This document shows positions 14,921 to 28,985 of a stretch of 64,000 nucleotides of DNA, piece by piece; position 1 is the stretch's first letter; every line of letters starts with the position of its first letter. Location of the stretch: NCBI RefSeq assembly GCF_910591885.1, contig NW_025963681.1:1-64000 (forward strand). The letters run 5' to 3'. This DNA comes from Bombus terrestris (taxonomy: Eukaryota > Arthropoda > Insecta > Hymenoptera > Apidae). The notes beneath the pieces are model-generated. The model had not been told where the DNA came from and did no database searches. It saw only the letters and a list, made by a program, of their open reading frames with translations. Position numbers and translations under genes: made by a program.

Positions 14921-17900
14921 TTGGACACCGTTGGACATCGTTGGACACCGTGGGACAACGTGGGACAACGTGGGACAACGTGGGAAACCATGGAACAACG
15001 TGGGACAACGTGGGACACCGTTGGACATCGTCGGACATCGTTGGACACCGTGGGACAACGTGGGACAACGTGGGAAAACGTGGGACAACGTGGGACACCG
15101 TTGGACATCGCTGGACACCGTTGGACATCGTTGGACACCGTGGGACAACGTGGGACAACGTGGGACAACGTGGGACAACGTGGGACAACGTGGGACAACG
15201 TGGGACAACGTGGGACAACGTGGGACAACGTGGGACATCGTGGGACAACGTGGGACAACGTGGGACAACGTGGGACAACGTGGGACATCGTTGGACACCG
15301 TTGGAAACCGTGGGACAACGTGGGACAACGTGGGACAACGTGGGACAACGTGGGACAACGTGGGACAACGTGGGACAACGTGGGACAACGTGGGACATCG
15401 TGGGACAACGTGGGACAACGTGGGACAACGTGGGACATCGTGGGACAACGTGGGACAACGTAGGACAACGTGGGACAACGTGGGACAACGTGGGACACCG
15501 TTGGACATCGTTGGACACCGTGGGACAACGTGGGACAACGTGGGACAACGTGGGACACCGTTGGACACCGTTGGACACCGTTGGACACCGTTGGACATCG
15601 TTGGACACCGTGGGACAACGTGGGACAACGTGGGACAACGTGGGAAACCATGGAACAACGTGGGACAACGTGGGACACCGTTGGACATCGTCGGACAACG
15701 TGGGACAACGTGGGACAACGTGGGACAACGTGGGACAACGTGGGACAACGTGGGACAACGTGGGACAACGTGGGACAACGTGGGACAACGTGGGACATCG
15801 TGGGACAACGTGGGACAACGTGGGACAACGTGGGACACCGTTGGACACCGTTGGACACCGTTGGACACCGTTGGACATCGTTGGACACCGTGGGACAACG
15901 TGGGACAACGTGGGACAACGTGGGAAACCATGGAACAACGTGGGACAACGTGGGACACCGTTGGACATCGTTGGACATCGTTGGACACCGTGGGACAACG
16001 TGGGACAACGTGGGACACCGTTGGACATCGCTGGACACCGTTGGACATCGTTGGACACCGTGGGACAACGTGGGACAACGTGGGACAACGTGGGACAACG
16101 TGGGACAACGTGGGACAACGTGGGACAACGTGGGACAACGTGGGACAACGTGGGACATCGTGGGACAACGTGGGACAACGTGGGACAACGTGGGACAACG
16201 TGGGACATCGTTGGACACCGTTGGACACCGTGGGACAACGTGGGACAACGTGGGACAACGTGGGACAACGTGGGACAACGTGGGACAACGTGGGACAACG
16301 TGGGACAACGTGGGACAACGTGGGACAACGTGGGACAACGTGGGACAACGTGGGACATCGTGGGACAACGTGGGACAACGTGGGACAACGTGGGACAACG
16401 TGGGACAACGTGGGACACCGTTGGACATCGTTGGACACCGTGGGACAACGTGGGACAACGTGGGACAACGTGGGACACCGTTGGACACCGTTGGACACCG
16501 TTGGACACCGTTGGACACCGTTGGACATCGTTGGACACCGTGGGACAACGTGGGACAACGTGGGACAACGTGGGAAACCATGGAACAACGTGGGACAACG
16601 TGGGACACCGTTGGACATCGTTGGACATCGTTGGACACCGTGGGACAACGTGGGACAACGTGGGAAAACGTGGGACAACGTGGGACACCGTTGGACATCG
16701 CTGGACACCGTTGGACATCGTTGGACACCGTGGGACAACGTGGGACAACGTGGGACAACGTGGGACAACGTGGGACAACGTGGGACAACGTGGGACAACG
16801 TGGGACAACGTGGGACAACGTGGGACATCGTGGGACAACGTGGGACAACGTGGGACAACGTGGGACAACGTGGGACATCGTTGGACACCGTTGGAAACCG
16901 TGGGACAACGTGGGACAACGTGGGACAACGTGGGACAACGTGGGACAACGTGGGACAACGTGGGACAACGTGGGACAACGTGGGACAACGTGGGACATCG
17001 TGGGACAACGTGGGACAACGTGGGACAACGTGGGACATCGTGGGACAACGTGGGACAACGTAGGACAACGTGGGACAACGTGGGACAACGTGGGACACCG
17101 TTGGACATCGTTGGACACCGTGGGACAACGTGGGACAACGTGGGACAACGTGGGACACCGTTGGACACCGTTGGACACCGTTGGACACCGTTGGACATCG
17201 TTGGACACCGTGGGACAACGTGGGACAACGTGGGACAACGTGGGAAACCATGGAACAACGTGGGACAACGTGGGACACCGTTGGACATCGTCGGACAACG
17301 TGGGACAACGTGGGACAACGTGGGACAACGTGGGACAACGTGGGACAACGTGGGACAACGTGGGACAACGTGGGACACCGTTGGACACCGTTGGACACCG
17401 TTGGACACCGTTGGACATCGTTGGACACCGTGGGACAACGTGGGACAACGTGGGACAACGTGGGAAACCATGGAACAACGTGGGACAACGTGGGACACCG
17501 TTGGACATCGTTGGACATCGTTGGACACCGTGGGACAACGTGGGACAACGTGGGACACCGTTGGACATCGCTGGACACCGTTGGACATCGTTGGACACCG
17601 TGGGACAACGTGGGACAACGTGGGACAACGTGGGACAACGTGGGACAACGTGGGACAACGTGGGACAACGTGGGACAACGTGGGACAACGTGGGACATCG
17701 TGGGACAACGTGGGACAACGTGGGACAACGTGGGACAACGTGGGACAACGTGGGACATCGTTGGACACCGTTGGACACCGTGGGACAACGTGGGACAACG
17801 TGGGACAACGTGGGACAACGTGGGACAACGTGGGACAACGTGGGACAACGTGGGACAACGTGGGACAACGTGGGACAACGTGGGACAACGTGGGACAACG

Positions 17901-20900
17901 TGGGACATCGTGGGACAACGTGGGACAACGTGGGACAACGTGGGACAACGTGGGACAACGTGGGACACCGTTGGACATCGTTGGACACCGTGGGACAACG
18001 TGGGACAACGTGGGACAACGTGGGACACCGTTGGACACCGTTGGACACCGTTGGACACCGTTGGACACCGTTGGACATCGTTGGACACCGTGGGACAACG
18101 TGGGACAACGTGGGACAACGTGGGAAACCATGGAACAACGTGGGACAACGTGGGACACCGTTGGACATCGTCGGACAACGTGGGACAACGTGGGACAACG
18201 TGGGACAACGTGGGACAACGTGGGACAACGTGGGACAACGTGGGACACCGTTGGACACCGTGGGACACCGTTGGACACCGTTGGACATCGTTGGACACCG
18301 TGGGACAACGTGGGACAACGTGGGACAACGTGGGACAACGTGGGACATCGTGGGACAACGTGGGACAACGTGGGACAACGTGGGACAACGTGGGACACCG
18401 TTGGACATCGTTGGACACCGTGGGACAACGTGGGACAACGTGGGACAACGTGGGACACCGTTGGACACCGTTGGACATCGTTGGACACCGTGGGACAACG
18501 TGGGACAACGTGGGACAACGTGGGAAACCATGGAACAACGTGGGACAACGTGGGACACCGTTGGACATCGTTGGACATCGTTGGACACCGTGGGACAACG
18601 TGGGACAACGTGGGAAAACGTGGGACAACGTGGGACACCGTTGGACATCGCTGGACACCGTTGGACATCGTTGGACACCGTGGGACAACGTGGGACAACG
18701 TGGGACAACGTGGGACAACGTGGGACAACGTGGGACAACGTGGGACAACGTGGGACAACGTGGGACAACGTGGGACATCGTGGGACAACGTGGGACAACG
18801 TGGGACAACGTGGGACAACGTGGGACATCGTTGGACACCGTTGGAAACCGTGGGACAACGTGGGACAACGTGGGACAACGTGGGACAACGTGGGAAACCA
18901 TGGAACAACGTGGGACAACGTGGGACACCGTTGGACATCGTCGGACAACGTGGGACACCGTGGGACAACGTGGGACAACGTGGGACAACGTGGGACAACG
19001 TGGGACAACGTGGGACAACGTGGGACAACGTGGGACAACGTGGGACATCGTGGGACAACGTGGGACAACGTGGGACAACGTGGGACACCGTTGGACACCG
19101 TTGGACACCGTTGGACACCGTTGGACATCGTTGGACACCGTGGGACAACGTGGGACAACGTGGGACAACGTGGGAAACCATGGAACAACGTGGGACAACG
19201 TGGGACACCGTTGGACATCGTTGGACATCGTTGGACACCGTGGGACAACGTGGGACAACGTGGGACACCGTTGGACATCGCTGGACACCGTTGGACATCG
19301 TTGGACACCGTGGGACAACGTGGGACAACGTGGGACAACGTGGGACAACGTGGGACAACGTGGGACAACGTGGGACAACGTGGGACAACGTGGGACAACG
19401 TGGGACATCGTGGGACAACGTGGGACAACGTGGGACAACGTGGGACAACGTGGGACATCGTTGGACACCGTTGGACACCGTGGGACAACGTGGGACAACG
19501 TGGGACAACGTGGGACAACGTGGGACAACGTGGGACAACGTGGGACAACGTGGGACAACGTGGGACAACGTGGGACAACGTGGGACAACGTGGGACATCG
19601 TGGGACAACGTGGGACAACGTGGGACAACGTGGGACAACGTGGGACAACGTGGGACACCGTTGGACATCGTTGGACACCGTGGGACAACGTGGGACAACG
19701 TGGGACAACGTGGGACACCGTTGGACACCGTTGGACACCGTTGGACACCGTTGGACACCGTTGGACATCGTTGGACACCGTGGGACAACGTGGGACAACG
19801 TGGGACAACGTGGGAAACCATGGAACAACGTGGGACAACGTGGGACACCGTTGGACATCGTCGGACAACGTGGGACAACGTGGGACAACGTGGGACAACG
19901 TGGGACAACGTGGGACATCGTGGGACAACGTGGGACAACGTGGGACAACGTGGGACAACGTGGGACAACGTGGGACACCGTTGGACACCGTTGGACATCG
20001 CTGGACACCGTTGGACATCGTTGGACACCGTGGGACAACGTGGGACAACGTGGGAGAACGTGGGACAACGTGGGACAACGTGGGACAACGTGGGACAACG
20101 TGGGACAACGTGGGACAACGTGGGACAACGTGGGAAACCATGGAACAACGTGGGACAACGTGGGACACCGTTGGACATCGTTGGACATCGTTGGACACCG
20201 TGGGACAACGTGGGACAACGTGGGACACCGTTGGACATCGCTGGACACCGTTGGACATCGTTGGACACCGTGGGACAACGTGGGACAACGTGGGACAACG
20301 TGGGACAACGTGGGACAACGTGGGACAACGTGGGACAACGCGGGACAACGTGGGACAACGTGGGACATCGTGGGACAACGTGGGACAACGTGGGACAACG
20401 TGGGACAACGTGGGACATCGTTGGACACCGTTGGACACCGTGGGACAACGTGGGACAACGTGGGACAACGTGGGACAACGTGGGACAACGTGGGACAACG
20501 TGGGACAACGTGGGACAACGTGGGACAACGTGGGACAACGTGGGACAACGTGGGACAACGTGGGACAACGTGGGACATCGTGGGACAACGTGGGACAACG
20601 TGGGACAACGTGGGACAACGTGGGACAACGTGGGACACCGTTGGACATCGTTGGACACCGTGGGACAACGTGGGACAACGTGGGACAACGTGGGACACCG
20701 TTGGACAACGTGGGACAACGTGGGACAACGTGGGACAACGTGGGACAACGTGGGACAACGTGGGACAACGTGGGACATCGTGGGACAACGTGGGACAACG
20801 TGGGACAACGTGGGACACCGTTGGACACCGTTGGACACCGTTGGACACCGTTGGACATCGTTGGACACCGTGGGACAACGTGGGACAACGTGGGACAACG

Positions 20901-23900
20901 TGGGAAACCATGGAACAACGTGGGACAACGTGGGACACCGTTGGACATCGTTGGACATCGTTGGACACCGTGGGACAACGTGGGACAACGTGGGACACCG
21001 TTGGACATCGCTGGACACCGTTGGACATCGTTGGACACCGTGGGACAACGTGGGACAACGTGGGACAACGTGGGACATCGTGGGACAACGTGGGACAACG
21101 TGGGACAACGTGGGACAACGTGGGACAACGTGGGACAACGTGGGACAACGTGGGACAACGTGGGACAACGTGGGACATCGTGGGACAACGTGGGACAACG
21201 TGGGACAACGTGGGACAACGTGGGACACCGTTGGACACCGTTGGACACCGTTGGACACCGTTGGACACCGTTGGACATCGTTGGACACCGTGGGACAACG
21301 TGGGACAACGTGGGACAACGTGGGAAACCATGGAACAACGTGGGACAACGTGGGACACCGTTGGACATCGTCGGACAACGTGGGACAACGTGGGACAACG
21401 TGGGACAACGTGGGACAACGTGGGACAACGTGGGACAACGTGGGACACCGTTGGACACCGTGGGACACCGTTGGACACCGTTGGACATCGTTGGACACCG
21501 TGGGACAACGTGGGACAACGTGGGACAACGTGGGACAACGTGGGACAACGTGGGACAACGTGGGACAACGTGGGACAACGTGGGACAACGTGGGACAACG
21601 TGGGACAACGTGGGACATCGTGGGACAACGTGGGACAACGTGGGACAACGTGGGACAACGTGGGACACCGTTGGACAACGTGGGACACCGTTGGACATTG
21701 TTGGACACCGTGGGACAACGTGGGACAACGTGGGACAACGTGGGACATCGTGGGACAACGTGGGACAACGTGGGACAACGTGGGACAACGTGGGACAACG
21801 TGGGACAACGTGGGACAACGTGGGACATCGTGGGACAACGTGGGACAACGTGGGACAACGTGGGACACCGTTGGACACCGTTGGACACCGTTGGACACCG
21901 TTGGACATCGTTGGACACCGTGGGACAACGTGGGACAACGTGGGACAACGTGGGAAACCATGGAACAACGTGGGACAACGTGGGACACCGTTGGACATCG
22001 TTGGACATCGTTGGACACCGTGGGACAACGTGGGACAACGTGGGACACCGTTGGACATCGCTGGACACCGTTGGACATCGTTGGACACCGTGGGACAACG
22101 TGGGACAACGTGGGACAACGTGGGACAACGTGGGACAACGTGGGACAACGTGGGACAACGTGGGACAACGTGGGACAACGTGGGACATCGTGGGACAACG
22201 TGGGACAACGTGGGACAACGTGGGACAACGTGGGACATCGTTGGACACCGTTGGACACCGTGGGACAACGTGGGACAACGTGGGACAACGTGGGACAACG
22301 TGGGACAACGTGGGACAACGTGGGACAACGTGGGACAACGTGGGACAACGTGGGACAACGTGGGACAACGTGGGACAACGTGGGACAACGTGGGACATCG
22401 TGGGACAACGTGGGACAACGTGGGACAACGTGGGACAACGTGGGACAACGTGGGACAACGTGGGACAACGTGGGACACCGTTGGACATCGTTGGACACCG
22501 TGGGACAACGTGGGACAACGTGGGACAACGTGGGACACCGTTGGACACCGTTGGACACCGTTGGACACCGTTGGACACCGTTGGACATCGTTGGACACCG
22601 TGGGACAACGTGGGACAACGTGGGACAACGTGGGAAACCATGGAACAACGTGGGACAACGTGGGACACCGTTGGACATCGTCGGACAACGTGGGACAACG
22701 TGGGACAACGTGGGACAACGTGGGACAACGTGGGACAACGTGGGACAACGTGGGACACCGTTGGACACCGTGGGACACCGTTGGACACCGTTGGACATCG
22801 TTGGACACCGTGGGACAACGTGGGACAACGTGGGACAACGTGGGACAACGTGGGACAACGTGGGACAACGTGGGACAACGTGGGACAACGTGGGACAACG
22901 TGGGACATCGTGGGACAACGTGGGACAACGTGGGACAACGTGGGACAACGTGGGACACCGTTGGACAACGTGGGACACCGCTGGACATTGTTGGACAACG
23001 TGGGACAACGTGGGACAACGTGGGACAACGTGGGACAACGTGGGACAACGTGGGACAACGTGGGACATCGTGGGACAACGTGGGACAACGTGGGACAACG
23101 TGGGACAACGTGGGACAACGTGGGACAACGTGGGACAACGTGGGACAACGTGGGACAACGTGGGACAACGTGGGACATCGTGGGACAACGTGGGACAACG
23201 TGGGACAACGTGGGACAACGTGGGACAACGTGGGACACCGTTGGACATCGTTGGACACCGTGGGACAACGTGGGACAACGTGGGACATCGTGGGACAACG
23301 TGGGACAACGTGGGACAACGTGGGACAACGTGGGACACCGTTGGACAACGTGGGACACCGTTGGACATTGTTGGACACCGTGGGACAACGTGGGACAACG
23401 TGGGACAACGTGGGACATCGTGGGACAACGTGGGACAACGTGGGACAACGTGGGACAACGTGGGACAACGTGGGACAACGTGGGACAACGTGGGACATCG
23501 TGGGACAACGTGGGACAACGTGGGACAACGTGGGACACCGTTGGACACCGTTGGACACCGTTGGACACCGTTGGACATCGTTGGACACCGTGGGACAACG
23601 TGGGACAACGTGGGACAACGTGGGAAACCATGGAACAACGTGGGACAACGTGGGACACCGTTGGACATCGTTGGACATCGTTGGACACCGTGGGACAACG
23701 TGGGACAACGTGGGACACCGTTGGACATCGCTGGACACCGTTGGACATCGTTGGACACCGTGGGACAACGTGGGACAACGTGGGACAACGTGGGACAACG
23801 TGGGACAACGTGGGACAACGTGGGACAACGTGGGACAACGTGGGACAACGTGGGACATCGTGGGACAACGTGGGACAACGTGGGACAACGTGGGACAACG

Positions 23901-24820
23901 TGGGACATCGTTGGACACCGTTGGACACCGTGGGACAACGTGGGACAACGTGGGACAACGTGGGACAACGTGGGACAACGTGGGACAACGTGGGACAACG
24001 TGGGACAACGTGGGACAACGTGGGACAACGTGGGACAACGTGGGACAACGTGGGACAACGTGGGACATCGTGGGACAACGTGGGACAACGTGGGACAACG
24101 TGGGACAACGTGGGACAACGTGGGACACCGTTGGACATCGTTGGACACCGTGGGACAACGTGGGACAACGTGGGACAACGTGGGACACCGTTGGACACCG
24201 TTGGACACCGTTGGACACCGTTGGACACCGTTGGACATCGTTGGACACCGTGGGACAACGTGGGACAACGTGGGACAACGTGGGAAACCATGGAACAACG
24301 TGGGACAACGTGGGACACCGTTGGACATCGTCGGACAACGTGGGACAACGTGGGACAACGTGGGACAACGTGGGACAACGTGGGACAACGTGGGACAACG
24401 TGGGACACCGTTGGACACCGTGGGACACCGTTGGACACCGTTGGACATCGTTGGACACCGTGGGACAACGTGGGACAACGTGGGACAACGTGGGACAACG
24501 TGGGACAACGTGGGACAACGTGGGACAACGTGGGACAACGTGGGACAACGTGGGACAACGTGGGACAACGTGGGACATCGTGGGACAACGTGGGACAACG
24601 TGGGACAACGTGGGACAACGTGGGACACCGTTGGACAACGTGGGACACCGCTGGACATTGTTGGACACCGTGGGACAACGTGGGACAACGTGGGACAACG
24701 TGGGACATCGTGGGACAACGTGGGACAACGTGGGACAACGTGGGACAACGTGGGACAACGTGGGACACCGTTGGACACCGTTGGACACCGTTGGACACCG
24801 TTGGACATCGTTGGACACCG

Positions 24821-27020
24821 TTGGACACCGTTGGACACCGTTGGACACCGTTGGACATCGTTGGACACCGTGGGACAACGTGGGACAACGTGGGACAACG
24901 TGGGAAACCATGGAACAACGTGGGACAACGTGGGACACCGTTGGACATCGTTGGACATCGTTGGACACCGTGGGACAACGTGGGACAACGTGGGACACCG
25001 TTGGACATCGCTGGACACCGTTGGACATCGTTGGACACCGTGGGACAACGTGGGACAACGTGGGACAACGTGGGACAACGTGGGACAACGTGGGACAACG
25101 TGGGACAACGTGGGACAACGTGGGACAACGTGGGACATCGTGGGACAACGTGGGACAACGTGGGACAACGTGGGACAACGTGGGACATCGTTGGACACCG
25201 TTGGACACCGTGGGACAACGTGGGACAACGTGGGACAACGTGGGACAACGTGGGACAACGTGGGACAACGTGGGACAACGTGGGACAACGTGGGACAACG
25301 TGGGACAACGTGGGACAACGTGGGACAACGTGGGACAACGTGGGACATCGTGGGACAACGTGGGACAACGTGGGACAACGTGGGACAACGTGGGACATCG
25401 TTGGACACCGTTGGACACCGTGGGACAACGTGGGACAACGTGGGACAACGTGGGACAACGTGGGACAACGTGGGACAACGTGGGACAACGTGGGACAACG
25501 TGGGACAACGTGGGACAACGTGGGACAACGTGGGACAACGTGGGACAACGTGGGACATCGTGGGACAACGTGGGACAACGTGGGACAACGTGGGACAACG
25601 TGGGACAACGTGGGACACCGTTGGACATCGTTGGACACCGTGGGACAACGTGGGACAACGTGGGACAACGTGGGACACCGTTGGACACCGTTGGACACCG
25701 TTGGACACCGTTGGACACCGTTGGACATCGTTGGACACCGTGGGACAACGTGGGACAACGTGGGACAACGTGGGACAACGTGGGACAACGTGGGACACCG
25801 TTGGACACCGTGGGACACCGTTGGACACCGTTGGACATCGTTGGACACCGTGGGACAACGTGGGACAACGTGGGACAACGTGGGACAACGTGGGACAACG
25901 TGGGACAACGTGGGACAACGTGGGACAACGTGGGACAACGTGGGACAACGTGGGACAACGTGGGACAACGTGGGACAACGTGGGACAACGTGGGACAACG
26001 TGGGACAACGTGGGACAACGTGGGACAACGTGGGACAACGTGGGACAACGTGGGACAACGTGGGACAACGTGGGACAACGTGGGACATCGTTGGACACCG
26101 TTGGACACCGTGGGACAACGTGGGACAACGTGGGACAACGTGGGACAACGTGGGACAACGTGGGACAACGTGGGACAACGTGGGACAACGTGGGACAACG
26201 TGGGACAACGTGGGACAACGTGGGACAACGTGGGACAACGTGGGACAACGTGGGACAACGTGGGACATCGTGGGACAACGTGGGACAACGTGGGACAACG
26301 TGGGACAACGTGGGACAACGTGGGACACCGTTGGACATCGTTGGACACCGTGGGACAACGTGGGACAACGTGGGACAACGTGGGACACCGTTGGACACCG
26401 TTGGACACCGTTGGACACCGTTGGACACCGTTGGACATCGTTGGACACCGTGGGACAACGTGGGACAACGTGGGACAACGTGGGAAACCATGGAACAACG
26501 TGGGACAACGTGGGACACCGTTGGACATCGTCGGACAACGTGGGACAACGTGGGACAACGTGGGACAACGTGGGACAACGTGGGACAACGTGGGACAACG
26601 TGGGACACCGTTGGACACCGTGGGACACCGTTGGACACCGTTGGACATCGTTGGACACCGTGGGACAACGTGGGACAACGTGGGACAACGTGGGACAACG
26701 TGGGACAACGTGGGACAACGTGGGACAACGTGGGACAACGTGGGACAACGTGGGACAACGTGGGACAACGTGGGACATCGTGGGACAACGTGGGACAACG
26801 TGGGACAACGTGGGACAACGTGGGACACCGTTGGACAACGTGGGACACCGCTGGACATTGTTGGACACCGTGGGACAACGTGGGACAACGTGGGACAACG
26901 TGGGACATCGTGGGACAACGTGGGACAACGTGGGACAACGTGGGACAACGTGGGACAACGTGGGACACCGTTGGACACCGTTGGACACCGTTGGACACCG
27001 TTGGACATCGTTGGACACCG
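24821..27020. repeat. 2.2-kb extra segment in copy 2 (local re-duplication)
   Basis: Relative to copy 1, about 2,200 bp are added between the equivalents of 10920 and 10921. The added sequence partly repeats what precedes it: the doublet at 24281 and CTGGACATTG at 24651 recur 2,200 bp later at 26481 and 26851. This fits an unequal exchange of about 2.2 kb after the large duplication. The repeat is imperfect. The doublet at 23621 has no partner at 25821, and that position lies next to a long pure TGGGACAACG run. Confidence 0.7.
25851..26080 (+). repeat. Longest pure TGGGACAACG run found
   Basis: Twenty-three consecutive consensus units occur without a substitution. The run lies inside the 2.2-kb extra segment. 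The next longest I noted is 19 units at 5981-6170. Such runs are either the most recently expanded part of the array or places where variant units were lost. Confidence 0.75.
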
Positions 27021-27240
27021 TGGGACAACGTGGGACAACGTGGGACAACGTGGGACAACGTGGGACAACGTGGGACACCGTTGGACATCGTTGGACACCG
27101 TGGGACAACGTGGGACAACGTGGGACAACGTGGGACACCGTTGGACACCGTTGGACACCGTTGGACACCGTTGGACACCGTTGGACATCGTTGGACACCG
27201 TGGGACAACGTGGGACAACGTGGGACAACGTGGGAAACCA

Positions 27241-27245
27241 TGGTG
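27241..27245. other. 5-bp register slip in the decamer array
   Basis: After the doublet half TGGGAAACCA at 27231, the next unit is only TGGTG before normal units resume at 27246. Upstream, units start at positions ending in 1. From here to the end of the window they start at positions ending in 6. The flanks match 11131-11261 and 30126-30256, where the same doublets are 130 bp apart, against 125 bp here. The slip is therefore a net 5-bp deletion inside collinear sequence. One simple path is loss of AACAA from TGGAACAACG plus a CpG to TpG change. A local assembly error cannot be excluded. Confidence 0.9.
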
Positions 27246-28985
27246 TGGGACAACGTGGGACAACGTGGGACACCGTTGGACACCGTTGGACACCGTTGGA
27301 CACCGTTGGACATCGTTGGACACCGTGGGACAACGTGGGACAACGTGGGACAACGTGGGAAACCATGGAACAACGTGGGACAACGTGGGACACCGTTGGA
27401 CATCGTTGGACATCGTTGGACACCGTGGGACAACGTGGGACAACGTGGGACACCGTTGGACATCGCTGGACACCGTTGGACATCGTTGGACACCGTGGGA
27501 CAACGTGGGACAACGTGGGACAACGTGGGACAACGTGGGACAACGTGGGACAACGTGGGACAACGTGGGACAACGTGGGACAACGTGGGACATCGTGGGA
27601 CAACGTGGGACAACGTGGGACAACGTGGGACAACGTGGGACATCGTTGGACACCGTTGGACACCGTGGGACAACGTGGGACAACGTGGGACAACGTGGGA
27701 CAACGTGGGACAACGTGGGACAACGTGGGACAACGTGGGACAACGTGGGACAACGTGGGACAACGTGGGACAACGTGGGACAACGTGGGACAACGTGGGA
27801 CATCGTGGGACAACGTGGGACAACGTGGGACAACGTGGGACAACGTGGGACAACGTGGGACACCGTTGGACATCGTTGGACACCGTGGGACAACGTGGGA
27901 CAACGTGGGACAACGTGGGACACCGTTGGACACCGTTGGACACCGTTGGACACCGTTGGACACCGTTGGACATCGTTGGACACCGTGGGACAACGTGGGA
28001 CAACGTGGGACAACGTGGGAAACCATGGAACAACGTGGGACAACGTGGGACACCGTTGGACATCGTCGGACAACGTGGGACAACGTGGGACAACGTGGGA
28101 CAACGTGGGACAACGTGGGACAACGTGGGACAACGTGGGACACCGTTGGACACCGTGGGACACCGTTGGACACCGTTGGACATCGTTGGACACCGTGGGA
28201 CAACGTGGGACAACGTGGGACAACGTGGGACAACGTGGGACAACGTGGGACAACGTGGGACAACGTGGGACAACGTGGGACAACGTGGGACAACGTGGGA
28301 CAACGTGGGACATCGTGGGACAACGTGGGACAACGTGGGACAACGTGGGACAACGTGGGACACCGTTGGACAACGTGGGACACCGCTGGACATTGTTGGA
28401 CACCGTGGGACAACGTGGGACAACGTGGGACAACGTGGGACATCGTGGGACAACGTGGGACAACGTGGGACAACGTGGGACAACGTGGGACAACGTGGGA
28501 CACCGTTGGACACCGTTGGACACCGTTGGACACCGTTGGACATCGTTGGACACCGTGGGACAACGTGGGACAACGTGGGACAACGTGGGAAACCATGGAA
28601 CAACGTGGGACAACGTGGGACACCGTTGGACATCGTTGGACATCGTTGGACACCGTGGGACAACGTGGGACAACGTGGGAAAACGTGGGACAACGTGGGA
28701 CAACGTGGGACACCGTTGGACATCGTTGGACACCGTGGGACAACGTGGGACAACGTGGGACAACGTGGGACACCGTTGGACACCGTTGGACATCGTTGGA
28801 CATCGTTGGACATCGTGGGACACCGTTGGACATCGTTGGACATCGTTGGACACCGTTGGACATCGTTGGACATCGTTGGACATCGTTGGACACCGTTGGA
28901 CACCGTTGGACACCGTTGGACACCGTTGGACATCGGTGGACATCGTGGGACACCGTTGGACACCGTTGGACATCGTTGGACACCG

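Larger units (their letters stand above)
14921..28695. repeat. Higher-order repeat block, copy 2
   Basis: This is the second copy of 471-12570. The offset is 14,450 bp at first, then 14,460 after a one-unit gain near 16900. It becomes 13,940 after a 520-bp loss at 20700, 13,900 after four units are lost near 23170, and about 16,100 after a 2.2-kb gain at 24821-27020. The offset falls to 16,095 after the 5-bp slip at 27241. Private substitutions include TCGGACATCG at 15031, TGGGACACCG at 18951 and TGGGAGAACG at 20051. Homology to copy 1 stops about 20 units after the doublet at 28586. Confidence 0.82.

Noticed and set aside
27231..27260. Junction between two unrelated arrays or a mobile-element scar
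   Set aside because: Both sides align collinearly to 11131-11261 and 30126-30256. Only 5 bp are missing, with no target-site duplication or foreign sequence.
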